From: Cyanoderma ruficeps
Lineage: Eukaryota; Chordata; Aves; Passeriformes; Timaliidae
Direction of reading: 5' to 3'
DNA: 64,000 bases
NCBI GenBank assembly: GCA_008694505.1
Contig: VZDJ01000033.1
Coordinates: 4,055,745-4,119,744, forward strand
Part shown: positions 1 to 12,400 of the stretch, one piece after another
Numbering within the stretch: position 1 is the first letter of the stretch
Layout of the letters: the number at the start of each line of letters is the position of its first letter
Program-made: the position numbers and the translations under genes
Notes under the pieces: generated by a model
Told to the model about the DNA's origin: nothing
Seen by the model: only the letters and a program-made list of their open reading frames with translations
Database searches by the model: none

Positions 1-410
1 GGGGTGCTGAGGAAGGGCGTATCTCTCAAAAGCTTACATGGATGGATATGCTTCCTTCTCACTTCTGGAATAAAAAGACATGGCTTTGCTTATCTGAGGC
101 CTGTCTCCTGTGTTGGAGGAAAGGCAGGCAGCCAGCCTGGGAACAGCATTTATATTGAGGATTACTGCAGCCACACCACTGCTGCAGGGTCACTGCCTCC
201 CTCTGCTCCCTTTAGAAGTCCCAGGGTGCATGTGGTGGGGAATTGGATCTAAACGACCCTAAGCACTCTGCTGCCTGCCTAAACTCAGGAAGAACTGGGG
301 CTCAGACTCTTTAGCTGAAGGCATCCCTGGAGTGCCCCCAGCTGTAATTCCTCCGTGGTGAGAGCAGGGCTTGGTGCTGTGTGTGCTGACCCCTGGCTGT
401 GTGTTTGCAG

Positions 411-3400
411 GGGATGAGCTGGAGTACATTCGCCCCAACGTCTACCGGAACATCGCGCGCCAGCTCAACATCTCCCTGCACTCCGAGACCGTCGTGTCCG
501 ACGCCTTCCTGGCTGTGGCTGCGCAGATTTTCACTGCAGGTACGGTGCCCACACAGACACACAGACAGGGCTGGGTGGAAAGGAACAGGATGGAGTCACC
601 TCTCTTGGAGAAGCCGTGCTTCTGGGATAGTCTCTAAGGTGGGGCCTGGCTTTCTGAAAGAGCTGTGGGCAGTTTGGCAGCGTGCCCTGCTGTAATGATT
701 TAGTGACAGCTCATCTCTGCTGTCTTCTGGCAGGGAAATGTCCTGGGTTTTAATATCCTCCCAGTAGATTGTCTCATTCTAGAAGGCACCTCCTGCCCTT
801 CCTCATTAGGAGGTGGTTGTTACCTCATTGCACAGGGAGGTCACTCATTCCAAGCTTATTTGCTCACCATTGGCAACTGCAGAAGATTCATTGCTTGGGA
901 GTCTCCCTTGTTCCAGCTCACGCTGCTGATGCTGGCAGCCAGAATCGACTCATCACAGGAGAGCTTCTCTTGTCCTGGCTTCCTTTCCCACAGCAACACC
1001 CAGAACTGCAGTGGGACCTGCTGTTTCTCCTTTCTCATATTGGGGAAGTCTTGGTCCTTAAGGCTTGTTCCAGATGAGCAGGTGCTTTGAGCTTTCTCCC
1101 TGCTTAGATGTGAGTGTTCTGCTGCTGCTGTTAGACTGGTTCCAGAGATGATAGTCAAAAGCAAAAATATGCCCTGTGCTGTGTTCAGCTTTTCCTGGAA
1201 ACAATCCCTGCCCACAACTGGAAAAGCAGCCTGTGGGAAGTGAGGGAAGAGAAATCTTTTAGAGGGATTTATGTCAGGCAGGTTCTGACACGGTTATGGG
1301 TTTTCTGCAATGTCTTCTTCTGTTGTCTGTGGAGGAGACAGTAGATGATAAAGACTGGAAAAGAAACAATAAAAAGGAAAAAAAACAACAAAGAAAGCAA
1401 TTGCTAGCAGCATAGCAGTATGAAACCACTGGAACCAGTGACAATAGCATGGGAAGTGTCACAGGATGCAGGGACTCTTGTCACTTTGGCAATAGTTGCT
1501 ACAGGATAGAAGTCCGGGTTTTAGTTGTACTTTCAAATAGGCTACCTCACTCAAAACCTTTTAATCCTCACAATCAGCTGTGATTTATCTGGAACCACTG
1601 ACATTCTGGAGAAGCCCTGACATGCAGACAGTCTGAAGAGCTGTAGTGGAGAGTGCAGATCCTCCCCAGAATCATAACAGATGGCAAAATAGATCTCTGA
1701 GACATCTGCCCAAGCAGGGCTTCTGGCAGTTTGAGCCGGTCAGATTTTACTCCCTGGGTTAAGGAAATTGATACTGTGTCATTGGAAGTGGATGGAATTG
1801 GACTGTGTGGCTGGTGCTGCAGCCCTCAACAGCCTTTCAGAGCATGCCTGGGTTGCAGCTTGCCTTTGCACTGGGCTGGGTTGGGAGATCGTGTGAGCTC
1901 ACAAAACAAGAGCTGGGAAAGTATGGCAGGAATGTCTCAGTGTGGCTGTGTACGAAGTGCAGGTGCCCTGTCTTGTCACTTAGTGCTGAGCTTTACTGGT
2001 GTGAAGGCTAACAGGAAAACAAGGGGCAGGCTGGCAGGCTCAGGTGTAATTTGCATTGGGAGGTGAGTGGGTGATCTTAGATGCTACAGCTGACTGCTTT
2101 GGGGCTGGCCCACCTCCAGAGCTGAAGTGACACAGAGAGCTGAGCCAGGAATGCTGCAGGTGGAGCAGACTGTGTGTGCTGAGATGCTGCATAACCATGA
2201 TGCTGGGGAGAAAGCCTGCTGCCTCCTGGGAGTTCTGCTCTCAGTGACAAATTCATGGAGAGCTGCTTTTTTTTTTTTCTTTTTTTGTTTTTTTGTGTGT
2301 TCTTCAACTTCTCAGCTCAGGAGCCAAGTGTGTGGGTAGTTTAAAATTAAAGTAGAAGTCATATCTCATAGTTCTAAACCTGGGTTTTCAGGGTATTAAG
2401 AATAGAATCTGGACTCAGCCCTCTGAGGTTGACAATGCTGGAGACTTTGGATTCAAGCTCTGTTGACAGTGCTGCGCCTCCTCCTGAGCCACCTTGCTGC
2501 AGAAATGCCTGCTGGTGTGCTGGTTGCACAGGGGCTGACTCAAACCTGCCCAGAGCTCTCCGTGCTCTGTTCTTCATTCTTTCTCATCTCTGCTGGGAGT
2601 TGTGTATTTAATTGCTTTTATCAACGTGTTATTGTAATTTCTCCTGGGTAGAAGGTTGCTGAGTGGCAGAGGGGTAGGAGCTTGCTGGTTTTCGGCATTC
2701 CTGGATCCCACTGCAGTCCCAAAACTCAGCATTTAACAACAAATCCAGCAAATTGGAGTTGGCCGTAGCAGCCAGACATTCATTCCTTTTTTTTTTCATA
2801 GTTCAGAGGAAAGAGGCTCTTATTAAGCAAAGGAAACCAGACACTCAAGTTCAGTCTGAGTTTTCATGCCAGTTACGAAGATTATTAAGAAAACAGCCAC
2901 AGTCTGACACTACAGTGCTTGGGGAGCCCCACTAGTCACTTACAATGCCTTTCCAGCAAGGAAGCAGGGCATTTTGACCCTTTTTTGCTGGAGAGGTTTT
3001 CTCATTAATCTTTTGCATGTCTATCTTCCACATTCTGGTCTGGTTTTGAGTCTTCACAGTGTAGCTGGACATGCCCTGGCTCTGTGTACTGGGACCCAGA
3101 AACCACTCATGTGCTGGGCTGATCCCCCAGCATGGGCAGCAGGGGAGGGGAGATTCTGTCCCTCTGCCCCACTCAGACCCTCCAGCCTGAGGGTCCCAGC
3201 ACAGGAAGGACATGGAGATGCTGGAGCAAGTCCAGAGGAGGCACCAATGTTGTATTGCACACCAAGATGATCAGAGAAGCGATGGAGCAGCTCTGCTGGG
3301 AGAAAAGGCTGGGAGAGTTAGGATTGTTCAGCCTGGAGCAGAGAAGCTCATGGTGACCTAACTGTGGCCTTCAAGTCCCTGAAGGAGCCAACAAGGAAGT

Positions 3401-6400
3401 TGGAGAGAGACTATTTACGAGGGGCTGGAATGACAGGACAAGGGGGAATGGCTTCATACTAACAGGTAGTAGGTTTAGATTAGATATTAGGAAGAAATTT
3501 TTCCATAGGAAGGTGAGGCCCTGGCACAGGTTGCTCAGAGGAGCTCTGGCTGCCTCTTCCCTGGAAGTGTTCGAGGCTGGGTTGGATGAGGCTTGGAGCA
3601 ACCTGAGATAGTGGAAGGTGTCCTTGCCTGCCAGAGACAGGAAAAAATAATATGATTTGAGACATCTCGGGATGCTTGGAATGTGTGGCAGGGGGTGGGT
3701 CAGACCTTGCTCTGGTGAGGTGGTGCCCTGTCCCCTGTACCCCCCAACTCTGCAGTGTCTGCCAGCCAAGGCACACTGAAGGCAGCCTCCAGTGTTGCCT
3801 GACCCAGTCCCTGAGTGTCCGAGAAACCATAAGTCCCACCTGGGAGGAAGGCCCAGGATGGGCCAAAGCTTTAAGAAGCCTGACCACAAGGCAAGCACGT
3901 TGTCCTTTAACCCTACCTTCATTTTGGAGTTTTACAGCACTGAAACCTGGGAGTTGGCAGCTATATGTGTGTTTTTTCTACATCTTTCCTGTCTGTCTGT
4001 TTTTCTCCATTTCTTCTTCTCCTCCCTTCTCATGGAACGTGACATTTAAGGTTTTCTGTGTTCAGTGGGCTAAGTCTATGCAATGGTAAGTGATGTTGTG
4101 TTGGATTTACTCTTTTGCCACTATTCCTTAATTTTCTGTAGTTTACCAGCAAACTTTCACGTGTTTTTTTACCACTTGAGAATATCTGGTTGGGATTTTC
4201 TCCTATGCTCCTATCCAGAGCCAAAGAACCTTGCTTTTCAACCCTGGAATTGAGTGACTGGAGTGTAACACTGCCCATTGACAGGGGATTGGAATGAGAT
4301 GAGCTTGGAGTTCACTTCCAAACCAGACAATTCTGGGTTTCTCTGAAATGCCGTTGGAAATGCATCCTGCTGCTCCCTTATCGCTTAGGCCTTATGACTT
4401 GAGTGTCCCACCTTGTGCACAGCCCTCTCAGCTTTTCTCTCCACCAAAGCCTGTTGTGTCTGGCTGTATTCTCCCAGCTGTTGAAATGTAGCAGTGGATC
4501 GTGTTTCTTTAAGGTCTGATTTGTGAGCAGGACTTTGATGCTGAGTGGAGCAGAGGGAAGTTTATTTGAATAACCTCAGGTATTGTGTGCCCTGAGATTG
4601 CACAGTCGTGTCTCATGGCCTCTTCATCTCTTCCCCTGGGGCAGACAAGCTCATATGAGCAGGAGCACTTTCAAGAGCATTCCTCTCCTGCTAATTCATT
4701 TTACCCTGGGCTCAGCAGTGTTTACATACCTTCAGCTCCATGGCTAGAGAGTACAACTTGTATTTCTTATTTTTTATAAGGCCTTCTAAGCAGCCCTTCA
4801 CTTTTTCCATATCCTTTTGTTCCATGTCAGTGAGCAGAGCTTTCTGTCTTTTGACTGTTCCTTTTTGGACCAGCATTCCATTCCCTGTTGTTGTTAGCTC
4901 CTGTGCATGTTAATCCACGCAGTGGGAAGCTGTGAATAGATTGTCTTGCTTGGTGGTGAGTGCCTGATTTACCCGGTGTGGATGACAGCCAGGCCTTTTG
5001 AGGAATTTGGAGCAAGCCAATGTGTTTTCACTTCTCGTGTGCACTGGCCAGATGCAATTCCAGCTTATGCTGAGATGCATCACACCGGTGTCACTTTGAA
5101 CCTGGCCTGGGCATCATGGGGAGCAGAGGCACTGCCCTCTCAGTAATTGTGCTCCTCTGCCAAGGGAGTCCTTGAGAGAGAAAAGTTAATGGAGCTGGTG
5201 TGCAGAGGAGAGCTGCTGGGGCATGTTTCCTGCCCCCTCCTGCCTGGGGCTGGATGATTGCTGGAGCCCTCCTGGGCAGGGGGCCCAGCCACAGGCATGG
5301 CCCAGGTGTTGGAGGTGCCTGCTCTTCCCTTGCTTCCTACTATATCTAGTGAGAAGAAGAGCATGAACTGTGCCCTGCTGCTGTGAGTGAGAAGCCCAGC
5401 CTGCTGTCTCCATCTTCTGGCTCCAGCAGTGGCAAGAGGACTTCAGACAAATGGAAATCAGGAAGGGATTTGTTCCTCTCCTGGCCCCATGGACCACCTC
5501 TGCTAGTAACAGGAAAGGCAAACTGAAGGATTGGTTTGACCCTTATGGGCATGCTCTGGAAAGAGGATGTGACCCCTGAGCCCCCCACATCCATCACCAT
5601 TATAAGAGTTAATCAAGAACTCGTTTTCTTTCTGCTGTAAAAGGGAGAGGGGTTTTCTCCATGTGCCAGGGAAGCACTCAACTCGTGCAAGTCCTGCAGC
5701 AGGTACCACTATGGAACAATTTTGGCAGGGAAAGCTGGAGCTGAAGGGCTTCCTCTCCATCTTCCCTGGGCTGATGTGCCTTATAGTAAACTGCTTTCCT
5801 GTGAGCTGGGGGAGGTCACGGATCTCTTGAGCCTCTTTCACAGATTGTGGATACACTTTTCTTCTATTGGAAAGCAAAATTTGGGTTCAAAACAAAGTGA
5901 ACCAAGACCGGAGCTGTCTTTCTGTACCAGAGTGACTTCAGTCCTGTCAGTCTTTGTTGCTGCCATGTAAATATCTCACAGCTAATGAACTTGCTTCAGA
6001 TATTTAAAGAGTGCTGTCAGCAAAAGCTTGGGAATAAGCCAGTGAACTCTTCCCTGGAATTTTGGGTAACTTTTGTTATGTAACTCAAGATGCAAGGAAT
6101 CACATTTCTGCAGGGATGGAGAATTGTAATACTGGCTTATACTAAAGCTGAATATAAGCCAGCTGAGGCTCTGGTCCTGGACATATCATCAACAGAGAGT
6201 GTAACCCCTTAAAGCCTCTTTCATTAGGTAGGACTGTATTGACCTGCACTTGGACAGCCTCCTCTTTGCAGGGAGAACCCCTCTGTCTAGGCTTCTGTGG
6301 TTTCATAGCCTCTTCTTGGCTCATTCTGCTGGCTGTCATGGTGACACACAATGTGAGAAAGGCAGATAAATAGTGTGAATGCCAAACAGGCTGTGAACTT

Positions 6401-9400
6401 CCTGAGTGACAGCGCTGGTGTCAGGGACACCACAGGGTCTGCTCAGCAAATGAAACCAAAAGAGCAACAGTCACTTCAGCTACCTTAATAACTTCCTCAG
6501 ATCGTGGGGATAGTTTTGGGGAAGGGCAGAGTATCACAGAGGTTTTGAGCTATTGCTGTTACTGTTGCTGCAGAGCCTCACAAAAGGTTCATCTGTAGAT
6601 TTTTATCTTACATTAGTCATGAAAAATGTGGTTTTTTTGTAACACTGAATAGATTTTCTTCAGTCTAAAAAAGGTATTCCTGTGGCTGACATTTGAAGAG
6701 TTCCTCTAAAGTTTAGTTCTTTTTTTTTATTTAAGGAAAAGAAAAGCAAGAAATTCCTAAAAGTGTTAGCATGAATGTCCCCTTTGAAGCACCAAGTGTA
6801 AGAATTGTGGAAATGCTCTGAAATCTGCATGTTTTCTAAAAAAATATAAGGCATTCTGCTGCAATGAGAACTGCTGTGAAGAGGCTGAAGCTCCATCTCA
6901 GAGCTGGTTCAGGCTACCTGAGGGTCTGAGAGTGCAGTGAAGGAAAGGGGGAGACTCTTTACCCCATTTAAATTGTACTTTTGCTTGCTGAGCACATCCA
7001 GTTTTCTAATGGTGTGTTTAACCCCTCCATAGTTCTAATCATTGCACACGTCTTTCCATCCTCTCTCCTGTTTTCTTTCTTGCTGCAACCCTGTGAGGAC
7101 AGTTCTCTGTGGTTTTTAAATGTTAGAACCTCACCAGGCTTCTGACTATGTTTGGGAGAGACTTTGGACAGGTTCCACGGAGATCCAACACTGTAAAACA
7201 CTTCACAGTATGCTTGATAAATATGGCTATTAGAGATGATAAAGTACAGAGGGGATATGCCACTGTGCAGCAGTAGGTCTGCCTGGGAGTGAAAGGGTTG
7301 TGTTTCCAGGTCACTGGTCCTGAGGAAAGCCTGATGAGGGGCAGCTGACTGCAATATTTGGGCATGAAGGATTTATGACTGCAATGTTTGAGCATGAGGG
7401 ATTTACAACTACAATGTTTGAGCATGAAGGATTTATGCCCAGTGGTGTTGGTAAGGCGCAGGGGAGGCCCCGGGAGGTTGGCTCGTACCTAGAGCTGAGC
7501 TCCCGTGCTTATCACTAACACCAGCAGGAAGATGACTACTGCTGGGACAACTTCTGTGGAGCATTTGCTGCAGGCAGGTCAGCCTGGCAGGAAGGCTGTC
7601 TTCTGGGAGATTAGATAACTGACTGACTCTCCACCCCTGCACTGTCTTCAGAGAAGATGATTGCAGCATTCATAGCACAGGCAATGTGAAGTAGGCAGTG
7701 GCCAAATCCTTGGAGCTGCCTGTTTTTCAGGTGGAGACTGAGGCCTAGTCCTTGCATTGAAGAGGATGCCAGCCCTCATGGGTGCAAGTGGAGGGGTGGG
7801 CACTCTGCTGCTCTCTGGTGAGCAGCGACAGGACCCAAGGGAATGGCATGAAGCTGTGTGATGGGGGTTAGACTGGATATTAGGAAAAGATTCTTCCCTA
7901 GAGGGTGGTCAGGCACTGAACGGGCACACCCGGGAATGCCATGGCCCCAAGGCTGCCAGAGCAGCAGAAGCATTTGGACAGCACTCTCAGGCACAGAATG
8001 GGATTGTTGGTGTGTGGGACCAGGAGCTGGTCTTGATGATCCTTGTGGGTCCACCCAGCTCAGGATTCTATGACTCCTCTATTCTAACTATGATTCTGTG
8101 AACCGTCTTGGCCCTGTAACTTTGCCTCCTTTTGTTGCTTTTGTGCCATTATAGAACTGAAGATGCTTATCTTGTATGCTTTGAGTGTCACATTGGAACA
8201 GTGATTAGAAAAAACCAGGAATGCTTTGTCTAATGGTGTTTAAGCTTTATGTTGAAGACAAAAACCCCAGGTTGTTCAAACTGTTTGAATTCTATCACCT
8301 CCTATGCAGCACATGCATGTCTGAGAGCCAGTGGCAATACAAAACACAGTGGTGCACATCTCCCCCATCCCAATGGTGCCTTATGGGCTGCTTTTTTTCC
8401 AAAGCTGTGCAGCCAGTGCTGAGAGGCAATCGAACCATACCAAGGTAAGATGATTTCATTCTGCTTCTCTGTGTGGGGAGTTTTCCCTAATTCTGGTCCT
8501 CTACTATTTCTTCTCCCCCATGTGGAGAGCACACAGAACAATGCCTGCACGCAGGCAGCATGGGCACATGTGATGAAGCAGAGTAATTTGTTTGATTAAT
8601 CAAGACTGAGCTGAATGTGTGTGTGTGTGAATATGAACAGCCTTTTGTAGACAACAAAGCTGAGGTCTCAGAAGGATGTGGGACATCAGGTGGCTCTTTG
8701 AAATGCTGTTTATTGCATAGATGGTGTACAGCAGTCCTGGGTTGTGGGTGCCAGAGCCAAACCTAAAAGCTGTCAGCATCAGCTTATAGGCGACACCTGA
8801 AGCCACTTTAATTCTCCTTACACTGCATTATATATTTTTCTTTACAGAGTATCTTAATACATCTAGCCAATCAGTATCATATACAATACCTTTACATTTA
8901 CCTATAGCCTGTCACAACTACTGCTATTACCATATTGTGGTTAGTACTACCCAATTACAAAAGTTAGGATGTTACAGTTTTAACCTTAAGTTGTTTTTCT
9001 GTTTTCTTGCAGAGGAAAATTCCTGAATCTTTTCTCTACTTGCTACATCAGCATGTCTGTTTACCTGTGGTATCTCCTGCTTTTCTTGGGAATTGTCTTT
9101 ACTTGGTAGAAACGTCTTTCTTTGTTTGTGGTCAAACATACCTTTGCTCTAGCCGAAAAACCTCCTTTCAGTGTGACTTAACCTTTGTTTTCTTGGGTTA
9201 CCCAGTAAGTGTTACTTCACCAGTTTCTAGCTTGAACCTTCTTTTATTCTTCTATACCAAAACTAGCCTTCATTTCTAAAGAGCCTTCTGCTAAGCATTC
9301 ATTTCTGTAAAAACTCTCCTGTTAAGCTTCCATCCTCTCCAACAGTAGCCTTTTCTCTTTGCACAGGCATAACGTGGGGCAAGGTGGTGTCCCTGTACGC

Positions 9401-12400
9401 CGTGGCGGCCGGGCTGGCCGTGGACTGCGTGCGGCACGCGCAGCCCGCCATGGTCCACACCATCGTCGACTGCCTGGGGGAGTTTGTCCGCAAGACCTTG
9501 GTGACCTGGCTGAAAAGGAGAGGGGGCTGGGTAAGAAATGCCGTCTCACTGAGCTTGTCTCTGCGCGTCCAGGCCAGAAAATACTCTGGTGAATGAAAGT
9601 AAGAGTGTAGTAATGCACCCCGCACCCCCAGCGGGTGTTTCCAAATAGAGAAAGAGTTTCAGTTTACCTTTATACATTTTAGGAAGTTTAACTAGAAAGT
9701 TCTGTGTTTTCCTCATGGTAATTGGGTCGGCGCCAGCACAGGAGCATGGATTGGGCTCCGACAGTGTAACTCAAAGCCTGTTGTTAATCTCATTGGACCA
9801 AGAGCCAAATTGTCCCTTCTAAAACATTCAGTATTTAGGAAGGAGCCCAAAGGAAGTAAGAGGCTTTTTGGAGTGTTTCTAGCAGCGTGTCAGAGGTTTT
9901 CTTGGACACCTGTGCATGGCTTGTTTTTTGTTTTGTGTAACGTTTGTTATTTTGTTATTTTTCATTTATTAAACCTATTTTTCATTTATTAAACCTTTTG
10001 CTTTACAAAACACCTCTGAAGAGCAGTCTTGCTAAGATTATTTTAAGCCAATCTGCAAGGGCTGGACCCTCAGAGACGATACATTTACACGTGGTTTATA
10101 AGAGTCTGGCCACATGTTAACCTGTATCATAAGAGCAGCTTATGCAGAAAAAGGCTGTGTGAGATTCTCTTTCACAACACTGTGGCCACCTCTGTCCTAC
10201 CTACACCTGTGTTAGACTTATATAACTCTGTTACTGCCTTGTGGTCCCATCCTCAAAAACATCAATTATTCTTGTCCTCAGCTTTCTGCATAGCTGAGAC
10301 ATAATAATTCAATCCTGACCCACCAGCACCTGTTGTGCTCCTGATCTTCTCCTGAGCTAACAGCCAGTCACAGTGGGACACTGTAGGGGTCACTCCTGTG
10401 AGGCCCTGGCACAGATTGCCCAGAGAAGCTGTGGTTGCCCCATCCCTGGAAGTGTTCCAGGCCAAGTTGGATGGGGCTTGGAGCAGGCTGATTTTAGAGG
10501 AAGGTGTCCCTGCCCATGGCAGGGGGTGGGATGGGATGATCTTTAAGATCTCATCTAACCCAAACCATTCTTTGATTCTGTGATACTCTTGGCCAGCTGT
10601 TCTCTAGAAACTGGCAAAAAATGAGCCCTGCCAGCTTAATTCTCATATCACCTCTGAGCACTAGATTTCTTTGGTCTCTCTATACCCAATGTGAGCATTG
10701 GTTCCTGTGGAGGATCGTTCATAGTAAGAACTTTATTTTGGTGCTGTGGCATAACTAGATACATTTCCAGTGACCTCCCCAGCTGACTGGGGAGACTGGC
10801 TGGCTGTGTTAGTGGCTGGCAGCAGGGTGATCTCTGTATGTACCAGGTTCCATGGTCCTGTCTAGCAGGAACATTGACAGTCCTTGGATCATCTGGTGTG
10901 ATGCTACTTGGGGCAAAATATTGCCCTGTGACACCACTCAGTTCATAGGACATCTTGTTCCCAAGGCATGCACTCTTTCCAGACTGAGCCACAGCAGCAA
11001 ATTCCCTCTTTTCCAAGAGGTGAAATTTATTCTTAAGCCATCAGGAAATGGTCAGGCTCCTCACACATACAGTTGTGGAGAGAACAGGGTGTCTTTTTCC
11101 AATCTGAGTATTGCTCCTTTGTGCTGAGACTTCCCAAATGTGTCAGTAGCTGGTTCAGTTGCCTGATTTCTTTAGGAGTGTGAAGAAGAACTAGGAAAGT
11201 ATCATTGTTCAGACTTTGGATCCCGTGCACTTACTAAGTACTAATCCTACCTTAAATCATCCCTGCCCTCTCTAAAACTTTGTCACCTTGAGGCCAGCTG
11301 ACTCAGGGAACTGTTTGGTAGGGCTGAAAGGAACCTTTGATTTGAAAGCCCTGATCTGTTTCATTTTGTGTTCCAAAAATTAATTGTGCCGAGGCAGGTG
11401 AAGAGGATATCCTGGGATTAAGTAACATTGTTCCTGCCTGTGAATGCCAGTCCCTGCCTCAGTATCATTTGAGGCTTACTTTAACTGCATGCCTGTAGAG
11501 CTGCTTGAAATGTATTCTCTGAAACATTTCTTTTTTCTAAGATGTAGTTTCACTAAAACAGAAATGTTGCATAGGAACGCATCTCTTTCTGCTTTCCAAC
11601 TATTTTTTTCCTTGTTTTGGTAAAACTTGCATGCTCTGATAAGTTAGCATCTTGTTTTAATTTTTGTATTGCTTCATTAGAGTTCAAAACAGTGTGTTAG
11701 TTCCAAAAGGATATTTTTGGAAAATTTGTTGCATAGCAAACAAGCTGCAAAGCCCATCTCCAGACCAGCACTAGTTCTGTGCAGCTGAGGAGATAAGTCC
11801 TCCACTGGCTCCTTCTGCCAGCCATCCCTCTTTAGATGGGCAGCACGTTCCTATTGGAGTTGCTGAATCCACACTGATTGCTCTTGGGATGTGGCCCTAA
11901 AGAAGGGAAGCCAACTTCTCTGCCCCCCATCAAGCACGAGACTGTGAAGGCTGCTGGGTTGCTCTGGTACAGCCCATTTCCAACACCCTTATCAACAGCC
12001 CTGGGCTGTGGAAAGGAAATGCTTTCCCTCCTGAAATGATACCTTCAGTCTGGGGAAAGGCTGCTAATCCCACCTTGTACTGTGCCTCCCTGAATGTTCT
12101 TACTCTTTATCTGGGCCCTGCAGCAAAGAATTTCCCAGCCTTGTTCACTCACGGGCCAGACCAAGCAGCTCTTTGGTGGAACCCTCTCACCCACTGCCAG
12201 GCCTGGCTTGTGTTGGTTTGTCCTGGCCACCCTTGTTCACATGGCCCACATCTCTTAGGCATCAGCCTGGCTTGAGGCTGCCAAGAGTCACCACCATGCC
12301 CTGAGCTGGTCCAGGAAAGACACCATGGAGACTTTGGAAAGGCATTTGAAATTCTCCTTTCAGCAGCAGGTTCCCATGCTGCTTCCATAGGGTGGAGAAG

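Larger units (their letters stand above)
540..9366 (+). other. BOK intron between the BH3 and BH1 exons
   Basis: 8.8 kb intron. It holds two CR1 fragments, a three-copy 30-bp repeat, a T-rich tract near 2270-2300 and an LTR-like stretch that ends just before the next exon. No other gene was recognised; the open frames inside are short and have unremarkable composition. Confidence 0.85.

Noticed and set aside
9715..9770. GGGTCGGCGCCAGC-like sequence resembling a reversed retroviral primer-binding site
   Set aside because: Only a partial resemblance, with no LTR end beside it in the required position; not enough to call a provirus.
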